A stretch of 64,000 nt of DNA, taken from contig NZ_JH725037.1 in NCBI RefSeq assembly GCF_000278235.1, positions 1,038,467 through 1,102,466 of the forward strand, in the 5' to 3' direction. The DNA is from Bartonella vinsonii subsp. arupensis OK-94-513 (GTDB lineage: Bacteria; Pseudomonadota; Alphaproteobacteria; Rhizobiales; Rhizobiaceae). Both the position numbers and the translations under genes were made by a program. Positions 48,186-57,999 of the stretch are shown one piece after another (position 1 is the stretch's first letter; every line of letters begins with the position of its first letter). The notes under the pieces are model-generated. The model was not told the DNA's origin and made no database searches. It saw nothing but the letters and a program-made list of their open reading frames with translations.

Positions 48186-48959
48186 TCATATGATAGGATA
48201 ACGAGAAAGAAAATCGATAACGCCCTTTTTATAGACCTTGTCTCCCACAGCAAGCATATGATCTCGATCAGGTATTGGCAATGCTTCACCACAGGGTAAT
48301 AAAGCTGCTAATGGCTCCGCTTCACCGCCAATTTCATCTAATGAACCAACAGCAACAAGCGCTGGTTGTTTAATTTTGTAAATTTCAGACGCTGTTAACT
48401 CCTGTTTTGATGTGATAATACAAGCAGCCAAAGCACGTCTATCGCTTTTAGTTTGGTCTGCAAATTTACGGAACATCAAACCACGCGGATTAGTAATAGT
48501 AGAAATATCTTCTGCTAAAAGAGCCTCAGCAACAGGTTTCCAGTCCCCTGCTCCTGTTACCATACCAATACCTAAACCACCAAAAATAACGCTGTGTACA
48601 TATGTTGGATATAAAAGAGCCATAAATGCGCTAATTCGAGCACCCATCGAATATCCCATAACATGCACTTTGGATAATTCTAAATGCTGCAATAATTTTA
48701 CCGCATCGCCAGCCATAGCTTGAGGTATGTAAAAAGAAGAATCGTAACTTTTAGCCGAATCTCCGTGTCCGCGATTATCAAGAGCAATAACACGATATCC
48801 TGCTTCAGTAAGGATACGAAACCAACCCGTTGCATACCAATTCACCCGTGCAGAAGATCCAAAACCATGAATTAACAAAATAGGCATTCCTTGCCCTTCT
48901 TCTCGATAGGCAAATCGCAAGCCATCATATTCAAAAAAATGAATATCTTCCGCTGTCAT
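48186..48959 (-). CDS. alpha/beta hydrolase
   Basis: The 257-residue protein has the alpha/beta-hydrolase fold. The oxyanion segment is ILLIHGFGSSARVNW, the nucleophile elbow MGYSMGARISA (Ser in GYSMG), a likely acid residue follows ALVAVGSLDEI, and the catalytic His is in DRDHMLAVGD. The substrate is unknown. Its start overlaps the stop of the upstream DUF192 gene by 4 nt, so the two are translationally coupled. Confidence 0.93.
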   Translation of the reverse strand: MTAEDIHFFEYDGLRFAYREEGQGMPILLIHGFGSSARVNWYATGWFRILTEAGYRVIALDNRGHGDSAKSYDSSFYIPQAMAGDAVKLLQHLELSKVHVMGYSMGARISAFMALLYPTYVHSVIFGGLGIGMVTGAGDWKPVAEALLAEDISTITNPRGLMFRKFADQTKSDRRALAACIITSKQELTASEIYKIKQPALVAVGSLDEIGGEAEPLAALLPCGEALPIPDRDHMLAVGDKVYKKGVIDFLSRYPII

Positions 48960-49489
48960 TTCTTATCGCCTTCGCACTTCCCGCAAATAGCAGGATGAAT
49001 AACACGTTGTCCTTGCTGTATTTGTTTTTCAGAAACTTCGCCAGCATTCAGTTCAAGTGCAAAAGTTGCAGCTACTCCTGATGAAATAATATCTTTTGAA
49101 AATGGTGTCGTTTTTTCGACAATCGATACAATAACTCCTTTAGCGTTTAAAAAAATCATATCTAAGGGCAAAGATGTATTTGCCATCCACATAAAAAATT
49201 CTTTCTTATCCTTTAACTGCTTATTTCCTTGCTGTTTAAAGAGCATCGCACGATCACGTGGAAAATGCGTGCGATACATTAAACCAGCTTCTGCCTGGGA
49301 CTGCGTAAAAGCAATTTCTACTCTATAAGTGACCTTACCTTGCTTTGTTTGTATTTCTAAAGGAACTGAATCGATAGGAATTTCTATGGGCTGTTTTGCT
49401 AGACCTACACTCACTTCTAACAGTATCAAAAATAGTGCCAAAATGACAATATGCCCTCTTTTAAAAGGCTTTAACATTTTTATCTCCAC
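48956..49489 (-). CDS. exported DUF192 family protein
   Basis: The 177-residue protein has a signal peptide (basic start, hydrophobic HIVILALFLILLEVSVGLA). A DUF192 domain follows with GLMYRTHFPRDRAMLF, FFMWMANTSLPLDMIFL and ALELNAGEVSEKQI. Two cysteines near the C-terminus (CGKCEG) may bind metal or form a disulfide. The function of the family is unknown. It is located between the double cold-shock protein and the hydrolase, an order found in other alphaproteobacteria. Confidence 0.9.
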   Translation of the reverse strand: MEIKMLKPFKRGHIVILALFLILLEVSVGLAKQPIEIPIDSVPLEIQTKQGKVTYRVEIAFTQSQAEAGLMYRTHFPRDRAMLFKQQGNKQLKDKKEFFMWMANTSLPLDMIFLNAKGVIVSIVEKTTPFSKDIISSGVAATFALELNAGEVSEKQIQQGQRVIHPAICGKCEGDKK

Positions 49490-49651
49490 TTATAGATAAC
49501 TCATAACTTCATTTCATAAAACTGAAAAAGGAAAATTCAAAAAGTAAAAGAATACTCTTTATTGCTCTCCATGTAATATTGGCAGCCCACTTTATTTGTT
49601 TACAGCTTCACAAATATGTTTTCTTTGCACACACTTGCTTCGTAGATATTT

Positions 49652-49669
49652 CTGTCGCTCAAGCGACAG
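49652..49669 (-). terminator. hairpin downstream of the double cold-shock gene
   Basis: CTGTCGCT-CA-AGCGACAG is a perfect 8-bp inverted repeat about 50 nt beyond the stop of the cold-shock gene on the minus strand. The U-run is weak, so termination here is only probable. Confidence 0.4.
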
Positions 49670-49718
49670 CATTCTTCTCTTAAAAAATAAAGAGATAATG
49701 TGATTTAAATAGTGCCAT

Positions 49719-50294
49719 TTAATGCGTAGCAAATGGAATTCCTATATCTGGATAAATTTCTGCTGTCATTAAGCCTTTTTCCCCTTTACCAAAACGCACA
49801 AGAACAACTTGACCAGAACGCAGTTCTGCTAAACCAAAACGGCGCAATGTTTCCATATGAATAAAAATATCTTCTGTTCCCTGCCCACGGCTAAGGAAAC
49901 CAAACCCTTTATCGCGATTAAACCATTTAACAATTGCGCGCTCTAAACCACTTTCTGGAGTGACAACAACATGCGTACGAACTGGAATTTCTAACGGATG
50001 AACCGCTGAAGAGCAATCTATGGATTTCACCTGAACACATTTTAACCCTCGTTCAGTTCTTTCCACTGCACAAATAACTTTAGCGCCCTCCAAAGCTGTT
50101 TGAAAACCATCTCTTCGCATCACAGTAACATGCAATAATATGTCTGGAAAATTAGGCAAATCAGGTACAATAAACCCATACCCCTTACTACCATCAAACC
50201 ACTTAATGACACCACTGATTTCAATAATCTCACCACAAGCACCTATACTGTCCTCAGATAGGGAATAATCTTTTAATGTATCCTTGCTCGTCAT
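49719..50294 (-). CDS. protein with two cold-shock domains
   Basis: The 191-residue protein has two CSDs in tandem. The first is near 27-92 (GVIKWFDGSKGYGFIVPD, DILLHVTVMRRDG). The second is near 113-185 (AIVKWFNRDKGFGFLSRG, DIFIHMETLRRFG). Both keep the aromatic RNP1/RNP2 surface for single-stranded nucleic acid. Double-CSD proteins are common in alphaproteobacteria and may act as RNA chaperones or antiterminators. It leads a minus-strand set with DUF192 and hydrolase genes, with a 229-nt gap. Confidence 0.93.
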   Translation of the reverse strand: MTSKDTLKDYSLSEDSIGACGEIIEISGVIKWFDGSKGYGFIVPDLPNFPDILLHVTVMRRDGFQTALEGAKVICAVERTERGLKCVQVKSIDCSSAVHPLEIPVRTHVVVTPESGLERAIVKWFNRDKGFGFLSRGQGTEDIFIHMETLRRFGLAELRSGQVVLVRFGKGEKGLMTAEIYPDIGIPFATH

Positions 50295-50590
50295 AATAAA
50301 ACGTGATCCTGTAGCTTTAAATTGTACGACATTGATTCTCTATTTTTAAGTAAACATTGCTCTTGCCTCAACACGCAAGCCCCAAGATAAGATTTCCCCA
50401 TATTGTCGTATCTCCACTGTTAATATCGATATAAATATTCATAAAAGTGTTTGATCGTACGCCCCACATATTTTACATAAAGACGATATATAAAAGATTT
50501 TTCATCAATGATATTTTCATGTGTAACTTGCATGATGAAGAACTTCAAGATAAGGTGCGAAAACTACAACTCAATTCAGGAAAGTGCGCA

Positions 50591-51724
50591 ATGCTATTTA
50601 AAAAAATCCTTACTACAGTCGCAGCTGTCATAGCGCTTGTAGCAAATGTCTATGCGAATGAACCTATTAAAATTGGTGTTTACCTTCCGTTAAGTGGTCA
50701 AAATGCATTTGGAGGCCAGCTCGAAATTAGAGGTATAGAATTGGCACATAAAAAAGTCCCCGAAATATTGGGACGTAAAGTGGAACTTGTTATCATTGAT
50801 AATAAATCTGATAAGGTAGAGGCTGCTAATGCTGTTATGCGTTTAACCGCAAGTGAAAAAGTTAATGGAATCATTGGCACTTATGGATCTTCACTCTCGT
50901 TAGCTGGTGGAGAAATATCTGAAAAAGCAAAGACTCCGACCATTGCAACTTCCTCAACAAATCCACTAGTTACACAGGGTAAAAAATATTACTTTCGCGC
51001 GTGCTTTATTGATTCCTACCAAGGTATTGGAATTGCAACTTATGTACGTCAAACTTTACATGCAAAAAAGGCTGCTATTCTCAAAGATATATCAAGCGAT
51101 TATGCGATTGGACTTGCAAGTTATTTTACGCGTGCTTTCAAAAAATTAGGTGGTGAAGTTATTTCAAATTTAAATTATAATTCTGGAGACCAAGATTTTT
51201 CAGCTGTTCTTACACAAATTATAGCACAAAAACCTGATATCTTATTTATTCCATCCTATTTTTCTGAAGGTGCTATCATTATGAAGCAAGCACGTGAATT
51301 AGGTGCAAAGTTTCGGATTATGGGTGGTGATGCTATGGATAATCCGGAAACCATTACGATTGCAGGAGACGCTGCAGAAGGCTTCTTACATACTACACTT
51401 CCCTATAGTGAAAACATGCCGAATATGTCAAAAGCTGCTCAAGAATTCACAACTGAATGGAGAAAGGCTTATCCTGATAAAGAACCCAATATCAATTCTG
51501 TTTTGGGATATACGAGTTATATGATGTTCATGAAAGCTATTGAAAATGCTGACAGTGCTGATCGTGAAAAGATCACTATAGAACTTAGCAAATTAAAAGA
51601 TTTTCAAACACCCTTTGGTGATATGACGATGGATGAAAACCATAATCCTAAAATTCCTATTGGTATAATTGAAATAAAAGGTGGAAAACGTGTCTATTTA
51701 GATGAAGTCAAACCTGCTTTTTAA
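50591..51724 (+). CDS. livK: branched-chain amino acid ABC transporter, periplasmic binding protein
   Basis: The 377-residue protein has a cleavable signal peptide (MLFKKILTTVAAVIALVANVYA) and the Leu/Ile/Val-binding fold (IKIGVYLPLSGQNAFGG). I start at ATG 50591, with AGGAAA 6 nt upstream; the open frame continues to 50447 but has no secretion features. It would deliver branched-chain or related amino acids to the LivHMGF membrane complex. A gap of 112 nt separates it from livH, where a processing hairpin could reduce downstream expression. Confidence 0.93.
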   Translation: MLFKKILTTVAAVIALVANVYANEPIKIGVYLPLSGQNAFGGQLEIRGIELAHKKVPEILGRKVELVIIDNKSDKVEAANAVMRLTASEKVNGIIGTYGSSLSLAGGEISEKAKTPTIATSSTNPLVTQGKKYYFRACFIDSYQGIGIATYVRQTLHAKKAAILKDISSDYAIGLASYFTRAFKKLGGEVISNLNYNSGDQDFSAVLTQIIAQKPDILFIPSYFSEGAIIMKQARELGAKFRIMGGDAMDNPETITIAGDAAEGFLHTTLPYSENMPNMSKAAQEFTTEWRKAYPDKEPNINSVLGYTSYMMFMKAIENADSADREKITIELSKLKDFQTPFGDMTMDENHNPKIPIGIIEIKGGKRVYLDEVKPAF

Positions 51725-51836
51725 AAAAGTGAGAGATTTCTTCTAATAAAAATGCACAAATTGGTTGAGAATTCTTTTCTCAACCTAAAATCTAAGGATT
51801 TCTTGTTTTATCATAATAAATGTGGAAGGATGAGAG

Positions 51837-52913
51837 ATGAGCACTGAAATGTTCATCCAGTATTTTTTTAATGCACTGGCATTGGGATCTCTTTATGGGC
51901 TTATCGCTATTGGTTATACCATGGTCTATGGTATATTGAGACTCATTAATTTTGCTCACGGTGATATCTTTATGCTGGGGGCATATTTTGTTTTCTTTTC
52001 CACAATTAGCTTTATGCCTGCTTGGGCAGCACTTCTTCTTTTATTATTAGCTGTTCTCATTTATTATTCGGTGTTTATAGGATTCAAAAAACGTCCTTCA
52101 ATTTATTGGATCGCCGTTTTTTTAATGCTTACTTTTGGGTTCATTTATTATTTAAAAATTGCTCCACAAGATTTTACCCCAATTTGGGCACTCGCCCTCT
52201 GTTTTTCAATTTTTATCACAAGTGCAGTGGGTATTACTGTTGATCAGTTTGCCTATAAACCTTTGCGCCATGCTCCGCGTATCTCGGCACTTATCGGTGC
52301 AATAGGGGTTTCCTTTTTTATTGAAAATCTTGCTACTGTACTCTTTAGTGGTGTCCCAAAAGGTGTAAAACAACCAGATTTTCTTGTAAGACCATTTTTA
52401 TGGCATTTAGAATCGGGAACAGAGAAGATCATTAGAATTGCTCCCATGTCTCTAATCGTTCCCATTGTCTCATTTATTCTGATCCTTTTACTTCTATGGA
52501 TTATTCATAAAACAAAACCTGGTCTTGCTATGCGTGCAATCTCACATGATATTGAAACAACACGTCTGATGGGTGTTTCTGTCAATAAAGTCATTGCATT
52601 TACATTTGGAATAGGCTCAGCACTTGCAGCTATCGCAGGCATTATGTGGTCACTACGTTATCCTCAAATTCAGCCTTATATGGGCGTTCTTCCTGGGCTT
52701 AAAGCGTTTATTGCTGCTGTTATAGGAGGTATTGGCTCTATTCCAGGAGCAATGTTAGGGGGATTATTACTAGGGTTTATTGAAATTATGATTATCGCAT
52801 TTTTTCCCGCGTTATCTGGATATCGAGATGCTTTCGCTTTTATTTTATTGATTCTGATTTTATTGGTAATGCCAACTGGATTAATGGGCAAAAAAAGTCA
52901 GGAGAAAATCTAA
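51837..52913 (+). CDS. livH: branched-chain amino acid ABC transporter permease LivH
   Basis: The 358-residue inner membrane permease has about nine hydrophobic segments. It has the family start LYGLIAIGYTMVYGILRLINFAHGDIFMLG and the EAA-like cytoplasmic loop around MRAISHDIETTRLMGV. It is longer than the 300-residue E. coli protein because of an extra hydrophobic insert at about 65-125, as in many alphaproteobacterial homologues. The stop codon overlaps the livM start by 1 nt. Confidence 0.95.
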   Translation: MSTEMFIQYFFNALALGSLYGLIAIGYTMVYGILRLINFAHGDIFMLGAYFVFFSTISFMPAWAALLLLLLAVLIYYSVFIGFKKRPSIYWIAVFLMLTFGFIYYLKIAPQDFTPIWALALCFSIFITSAVGITVDQFAYKPLRHAPRISALIGAIGVSFFIENLATVLFSGVPKGVKQPDFLVRPFLWHLESGTEKIIRIAPMSLIVPIVSFILILLLLWIIHKTKPGLAMRAISHDIETTRLMGVSVNKVIAFTFGIGSALAAIAGIMWSLRYPQIQPYMGVLPGLKAFIAAVIGGIGSIPGAMLGGLLLGFIEIMIIAFFPALSGYRDAFAFILLILILLVMPTGLMGKKSQEKI

Positions 52914-53971
52914 TGGGAAAAGCAGCTACAACTTTTCTATCATGTATCAGTATTTTCGTTCTTATTGGTTTTTTATTTTATGCTGATAACCATTTTAATG
53001 ATTACACACTTCGTGTCATCAATTTGATTGCTATTAATGCAATATTGGCGATTTCACTCAATTTGATTTACGGTTTCACAGGCATGTTTTCTCTTGGACA
53101 TGCTGGGTTCATGGCAATTGGTGCTTATGTATGTGCAATTTTACTTCTTTCTCCTGAACAAAAAGAAATGATGTGGATTCTTGAACCTATAGCTGAGCCG
53201 TTGTATCATCTGCAGTTACCTTTTTTCATTGCCGTTGTTATAAGTGGTTTGTCTGCTGCAGTTGTAGGTTTACTGATTGCTCTCCCCATATTACGTCTTG
53301 GTGGTGATTATCTTGGAATTGCAACATTGGGTTTTGCGGAAATTATTCGTATTGTTATTACGAACGCAGCGCCCTTAACAAATGGCTCCTTGGGAATCAA
53401 AGGAATACCGCAAGATGCAACATTATGGTGGAACTATGGTTGGTTAGCATTTACAATTCTCTTTATTGTTCTCTTACTGCGTAGCAATACTGGTAATGTA
53501 TTACGTGCTATTCGTGATGATGAAATCGCTGCAAAAACAATGGGCGTTAACGCTTTTTTCTATCGTAGTTTTTCTTTTACTGTTGGTGCGTTTTTTGCAG
53601 GTATAGGAGGAGCATTGATGGCTGCTCTTATTTCAACTATCGATCCAAAAATGTTCAATTTTCTCCTTACCTTTAATATTTTGATGATTGTTGTTGCTGG
53701 TGGTCTTGGTTCAATTACAGGAAGCATTATTGGGAGCATTATTATTACAGTCATGCTTGAATGGCTTCGCATTATTGAAAGTCCATTTGACTTAGGTTTT
53801 ATACATATTCCAGAAACACCAGGACTCCGCATGGTTGTTTTTTCTCTTTTATTGCTCGTTATTATCTTGTTTTGGAGAAAAGGATTGTTGGGACAAAATG
53901 AGTTCTCATGGAATGGGATTTATAATTTTTTAACACGCAAAAAACTTTCTAATACTGAGGGAAAGTTATGA
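52913..53971 (+). CDS. livM: branched-chain amino acid ABC transporter permease LivM
   Basis: The 352-residue permease pairs with LivH. It has the signature INLIYGFTGMFSLGHAGFMAIGAY and the coupling loop LRAIRDDEIAAKTMGVN, with eight or more membrane segments. It overlaps livH by 1 nt and livG by 4 nt, so the complex is translated in a coupled way. Confidence 0.96.
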   Translation: MGKAATTFLSCISIFVLIGFLFYADNHFNDYTLRVINLIAINAILAISLNLIYGFTGMFSLGHAGFMAIGAYVCAILLLSPEQKEMMWILEPIAEPLYHLQLPFFIAVVISGLSAAVVGLLIALPILRLGGDYLGIATLGFAEIIRIVITNAAPLTNGSLGIKGIPQDATLWWNYGWLAFTILFIVLLLRSNTGNVLRAIRDDEIAAKTMGVNAFFYRSFSFTVGAFFAGIGGALMAALISTIDPKMFNFLLTFNILMIVVAGGLGSITGSIIGSIIITVMLEWLRIIESPFDLGFIHIPETPGLRMVVFSLLLLVIILFWRKGLLGQNEFSWNGIYNFLTRKKLSNTEGKL

Positions 53972-54750
53972 ACGACACTATCCTTTCACTCAATGATATC
54001 GTGATGCGTTTTGGTGGCTTGGTCGCTGTAAATAATATTAATATGGCAATTAAACGAGGAACAATTACTGGATTAATTGGTCCAAATGGAGCTGGAAAAA
54101 CGACTGTTTTTAATATGATTTCAGGATTTTATACCCCCACTAGTGGAACAATTCTTTTTGATGGCCAAAAAGTTTCTGGATCTCCTCCTTATATTATCTG
54201 TAAGCGCCATATTGCACGAACATTTCAAAATATTCGCCTTTTTTCAGGATTGACAGTCTTACAGAATGTAATGGTGGGGGCTCATGTCCGACAAAAATAT
54301 CCATGGTTTTCCTCAGCATTGTTTTTTTCAAAAGCAATAAAAGAAAAGAAAGAAGTCCACAAAAATTCAATGGAACTCCTTGAACGGCTACAGCTTGATC
54401 ATCTTGCTCATCAATCTGCAACGACCCTTCCCTATGGTGTGCAACGCCGTTTAGAAATTGCGCGCGCTCTAGCAACGAAGCCAAAATTACTGCTTCTGGA
54501 TGAACCTGCTGCTGGTATGAATCCACAGGAAAGTGAAGACCTTAGAAAATTCATAGAAAAAGTGCGGAAAGATTTTGATCTTACAATTCTGCTTATTGAA
54601 CACGATATGAAAGTTGTGATGGAGCTTTGCCAACATATTTGGGTGATGGAATACGGATGTTGTATCGCGAATGGCACACCAAATGAAATTCGTAGCAACC
54701 CTAAAGTTATTGAAGCTTATCTTGGCGGAGATGTTTATGGATATTCTTAA
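53968..54750 (+). CDS. livG: branched-chain amino acid ABC transporter ATPase LivG
   Basis: The 260-residue ATPase has Walker A GPNGAGKTT and Walker B LLLLDEPAAGM. The signature motif is LPYGVQRRLEIARAL; it lacks the usual LSGG, as LivG proteins often do. The switch His is in LIEHDM. It overlaps livM by 4 nt and livF by 14 nt. Confidence 0.96.
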   Translation: MNDTILSLNDIVMRFGGLVAVNNINMAIKRGTITGLIGPNGAGKTTVFNMISGFYTPTSGTILFDGQKVSGSPPYIICKRHIARTFQNIRLFSGLTVLQNVMVGAHVRQKYPWFSSALFFSKAIKEKKEVHKNSMELLERLQLDHLAHQSATTLPYGVQRRLEIARALATKPKLLLLDEPAAGMNPQESEDLRKFIEKVRKDFDLTILLIEHDMKVVMELCQHIWVMEYGCCIANGTPNEIRSNPKVIEAYLGGDVYGYS

Positions 54751-55447
54751 AATCAAAAATCTTCACGTTCATTATGGTGCCATTAAAGCCATTCAAAACC
54801 TTTCTATGTCCATTAAAAAAGGAAGTATAGTAACTTTAATCGGTGCTAATGGAGCAGGAAAAAGCAGCATTGTACGCTCTATTACAGGGTTAAACCGATC
54901 TGTTTATGGAGAGATTACGTATAAAGGTGAATCAATTATTAAAAAATCACCAGAAACAATTCTGCGTTTGGGTATTGCTTTAAGTCCAGAAGGACGGCGT
55001 ATTATGCCCCATCTTACTGTTTTAGAGAATTTACATCTAGGCGCTTATATCCGTCATGATAAACTAGGAATTGCCCGTGATATAGAATGGATATTTGATC
55101 TCTTTCCGCGCCTGCGTGAAAGAGCAAAACAGTTAGGAGGAACAATGTCTGGTGGTGAGCAGCAAATGCTTGCTGTTGGCCGTGCGCTCATGAGTAATCC
55201 TGACATGGTCATATTAGATGAACCCTCTCTGGGGTTAGCACCCCTGCTTGTAAAAGAGCTTTTTTCAATTATCAAAAAAATTAATGATATGGGAAAAACT
55301 GTTCTTCTTATTGAGCAAAATGCATTTGCAGCACTTTCTATTGCTGACTATGCTTATATTCTAGAAGTAGGACATGTTTTATTTCACGGTGAAGGAAAAT
55401 CTATGCTTTTTGATCCACGTGTTAAAGAAGCATATCTTGGTGGATAA
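54737..55447 (+). CDS. livF: branched-chain amino acid ABC transporter ATPase LivF
   Basis: The 236-residue ATPase has Walker A GANGAGKSS, signature MSGGEQQMLAVGRALM, Walker B MVILDEPSLGLAP and the IEQNA switch region. ATG 54737 (MDILKIKNLHVHYG) has GGAG 8 nt upstream inside livG; ATG 54731 would add two residues. It completes a five-gene LivKHMGF uptake system. Confidence 0.96.
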   Translation: MDILKIKNLHVHYGAIKAIQNLSMSIKKGSIVTLIGANGAGKSSIVRSITGLNRSVYGEITYKGESIIKKSPETILRLGIALSPEGRRIMPHLTVLENLHLGAYIRHDKLGIARDIEWIFDLFPRLRERAKQLGGTMSGGEQQMLAVGRALMSNPDMVILDEPSLGLAPLLVKELFSIIKKINDMGKTVLLIEQNAFAALSIADYAYILEVGHVLFHGEGKSMLFDPRVKEAYLGG

Positions 55448-55561
55448 AAATCAAACAATGTTAAAAAACTAACACCTTCCTCTTCCTCAAAAAAAACCTC
55501 TAGCTTAAGAGTCACGCTTCTTTATAAAAAAACTCTTCATGAAACAAATGCTAATCTTTTG

Positions 55562-57046
55562 TCATGTCCACCATTTTTCTGCACTGAACACTCCGGCTGC
55601 TTGTTCTATAATGTGCGCTATCTGAAAAATAACTTCTTCAGCAAAAGGCTTACCAATCAATTGCAACCCTAGTGGTAAACCATTAGATGAAAGACCAGCA
55701 GGAACAGAAATGCCTGGTAAACCAGCCATATTTACTGGAACAGTAAAAATATCATTGAGGTACATTGCTACAGTATCATTTTTTATTTTTTTATCAGCAA
55801 TGCCAAAAGCCGGTGTTGGTGTTGCAGGTGTGAGGATAGCATCAATACCTGAAGCAAAACATTGATCAAAATCACGCTTTACTAATGTTCGTACTTTTTG
55901 GGCTCTTAAATAATAAGCATCATAATAACCGGATGAGAGAACGTAAGTACCAATCAAAATACGCCGTTTGACTTCATCACCAAAACCAGCTGAACGGGTA
56001 TTTTCATACATTTCAATGACGTCTTTTCCCGGTACGCGGAGACCAAAACGGACACCATCATAACGTGCTAAATTAGAAGACGCTTCTGCAGGAGCCACAA
56101 TGTAGTAAGCGGGCAAAGCATATTTTGTATGAGGTAATGAAATATCGATTATTTCAACACCTGCGTCTTTTAACCAATCCATTCCTTTTTGCCAAAGCTC
56201 AACAATTTCAGGAGACATTCCTTCCATATGATATTCTTTCGGAATACCAATTTTCATTTCTTTAATTGATTGACCAAGATAACTTTCATAATCAGGAACT
56301 GGTAAATTAACAGAAGTGGAATCTTTTTCATCAAAAGAAGCCATTGATTTAAGCAAAATAGCACAATCGCGAACATCTCGTCCAATAGGACCAGCTTGAT
56401 CAAGTGATGAGGCAAACGCAATAGTTCCCCACCGTGAACAACGCCCATAAGTTGGTTTAATTCCTACCGTTCCAGTGAATGCCGCTGGCTGACGTATTGA
56501 ACCGCCTGTATCTGTAGCCGTTGCACCAGCACAAATCCGTGCTGCAACAGCAGCTGCAGAACCACCTGAAGAACCTCCCGGAACAAGCTTTTCATTGGAG
56601 TCCTTCTTTCTCCATGGATTAATAACTGGACCATAATATGATGTTTCATTGGAAGATCCCATAGCAAACTCATCCATATTAAGCTTACCTAACATAACGG
56701 CTCCATCTTGCCATAAATTAGCGGTCACAGTTGATTCATAGTGCGGTTTAAAACCATCAAGAATATGTGAACAAGCTTGCGTGTGAACACCATGTGTTGC
56801 AAAAAGATCCTTAATTCCCAGTGGAATTCCTTCTAAAATTCCCCCCTGCCCTCTATTTAATCGGCTCTCTGATTCAGCAGCCATTTTCCTTGCTTGTTCT
56901 GCTGTTACTGCTACATAAGCATTAAAAATTGGATTAGCCAATTCAATTGCTTTTAAATAAGCTTCCGTTAATTCAGTTGCTTTAAACTCTTTCTTTATGA
57001 GAGCATCTCGGGCTTGTGCAATTGTGAGAGTTGTTAAATCGGTCAT
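55562..57046 (-). CDS. gatA: aspartyl/glutamyl-tRNA amidotransferase subunit A
   Basis: GatA releases ammonia from glutamine for GatB to convert Glu-tRNA(Gln) to Gln-tRNA(Gln). The start at ATG 57046 ([16 protein letters not shown]) gives 494 residues. The amidase triad is visible: Lys79 (PLGIKDL), Ser159 in PGGSSGGS and nucleophile Ser183 in [11 protein letters not shown]. gatC lies 30 nt upstream; gatB is not in the window. Confidence 0.97.
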   Translation of the reverse strand: MTDLTTLTIAQARDALIKKEFKATELTEAYLKAIELANPIFNAYVAVTAEQARKMAAESESRLNRGQGGILEGIPLGIKDLFATHGVHTQACSHILDGFKPHYESTVTANLWQDGAVMLGKLNMDEFAMGSSNETSYYGPVINPWRKKDSNEKLVPGGSSGGSAAAVAARICAGATATDTGGSIRQPAAFTGTVGIKPTYGRCSRWGTIAFASSLDQAGPIGRDVRDCAILLKSMASFDEKDSTSVNLPVPDYESYLGQSIKEMKIGIPKEYHMEGMSPEIVELWQKGMDWLKDAGVEIIDISLPHTKYALPAYYIVAPAEASSNLARYDGVRFGLRVPGKDVIEMYENTRSAGFGDEVKRRILIGTYVLSSGYYDAYYLRAQKVRTLVKRDFDQCFASGIDAILTPATPTPAFGIADKKIKNDTVAMYLNDIFTVPVNMAGLPGISVPAGLSSNGLPLGLQLIGKPFAEEVIFQIAHIIEQAAGVFSAEKWWT

Positions 57047-57076
57047 ATTGATTCTCAAGTTTTTAAAAGACAAAAA

Positions 57077-57373
57077 TTACTCGACGACTTTTGAGACAAG
57101 AAAGAAATTTTCTTCCGTAACAGGTGCATTTGCTACAATGTCTGCTGCTATATCCCCATCTGTGACATTATCCTCACGCATTCGTAAAGCCATCGGCATC
57201 ACAGATGTTAATGGTTCAATACCACTGACATCGACTTCACTCAATTGTTCTACAAAACCTAAAATGACATTGAGTTCTTTTGTCATACGTTCTGCTTCAT
57301 CATCGTGGACAGCAATACGTGCTAAATGTGCTACTCGCTTGACTGTTTTCTTATCAACCTTATCCACAGACAT
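57077..57373 (-). CDS. gatC: aspartyl/glutamyl-tRNA amidotransferase subunit C
   Basis: GatC is the small subunit that stabilises GatA in the GatCAB complex. The 98-residue protein has the family pattern [20 protein letters not shown], then [22 protein letters not shown] and the C-terminal [14 protein letters not shown]. It precedes gatA on the same strand. Its promoter should lie in the gap of about 145 nt to the divergent ruvX. Confidence 0.96.
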   Translation of the reverse strand: MSVDKVDKKTVKRVAHLARIAVHDDEAERMTKELNVILGFVEQLSEVDVSGIEPLTSVMPMALRMREDNVTDGDIAADIVANAPVTEENFFLVSKVVE

Positions 57374-57519
57374 ACTCGCCTTTCTGCTTTTTTATTTTTA
57401 TATTCATTTACTGGCTATACAAGGCTGCGGTTGCAAGCGCAAGAATATTGATAACACAAATAAAGAATATAAGTTAAGTATGGATCTGAAAAACTAAAAG
57501 GCTTAAATTATAAATCAAT

Positions 57520-57999
57520 ATGGCTATTATTAATATAAATGAAGTTATTACACATCTTTTACCTGGACAAACAATAGCAGGTTTAGATTTAGGCAAAAAA
57601 ACTATCGGAATTGCAATTTCTGATAGGGGATTAACTTTTTCAAATCCGCGTCCTGTACTGCAACGAAAAAAATTTATGGAAGACGCTCACACACTTATAA
57701 AAATTTTTGATCGTGAAAACGTGGGGGCTATTATCATTGGTTTGCCTCTTAATATGAATGGAAGCAGCGGCCCTCGCGCTCAAGCAACAAGAACTTTTGT
57801 AAGCAATATGAAAGCATATACGGACATTCCATTTGTTTTTTGGGATGAACGCTTATCAACAATTGCTGCAGAACGCTCTCTTTTAGAAATGGACGTATCA
57901 CGTGCTAAAAGAGCAACCCGAATTGATTCGGCCGCTGCCGCTTTCATATTGCAAGGTGCTCTCAATAGGATTAAAAACTTTCATCATATGGAAGGATAG
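57520..57999 (+). CDS. ruvX: RuvX/YqgF-type Holliday junction resolvase-like protein
   Basis: The 159-residue protein has the RNase H-like YqgF fold: [16 protein letters not shown] with the first catalytic Asp, [16 protein letters not shown], and [12 protein letters not shown] with the Glu/Arg. A third Asp is in [14 protein letters not shown]. The family is tied to 16S rRNA 5' maturation and to Holliday junction work. Its 3' end overlaps the convergent AidB-like gene by 16 nt. Confidence 0.95.
   Translation: MAIININEVITHLLPGQTIAGLDLGKKTIGIAISDRGLTFSNPRPVLQRKKFMEDAHTLIKIFDRENVGAIIIGLPLNMNGSSGPRAQATRTFVSNMKAYTDIPFVFWDERLSTIAAERSLLEMDVSRAKRATRIDSAAAAFILQGALNRIKNFHHMEG

Noticed and set aside
50447-50590. 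Longer N-terminus for LivK
   Set aside because: The extra 48 residues are not secretion-like, while ATG 50591 gives a clean signal peptide and a good ribosome site.
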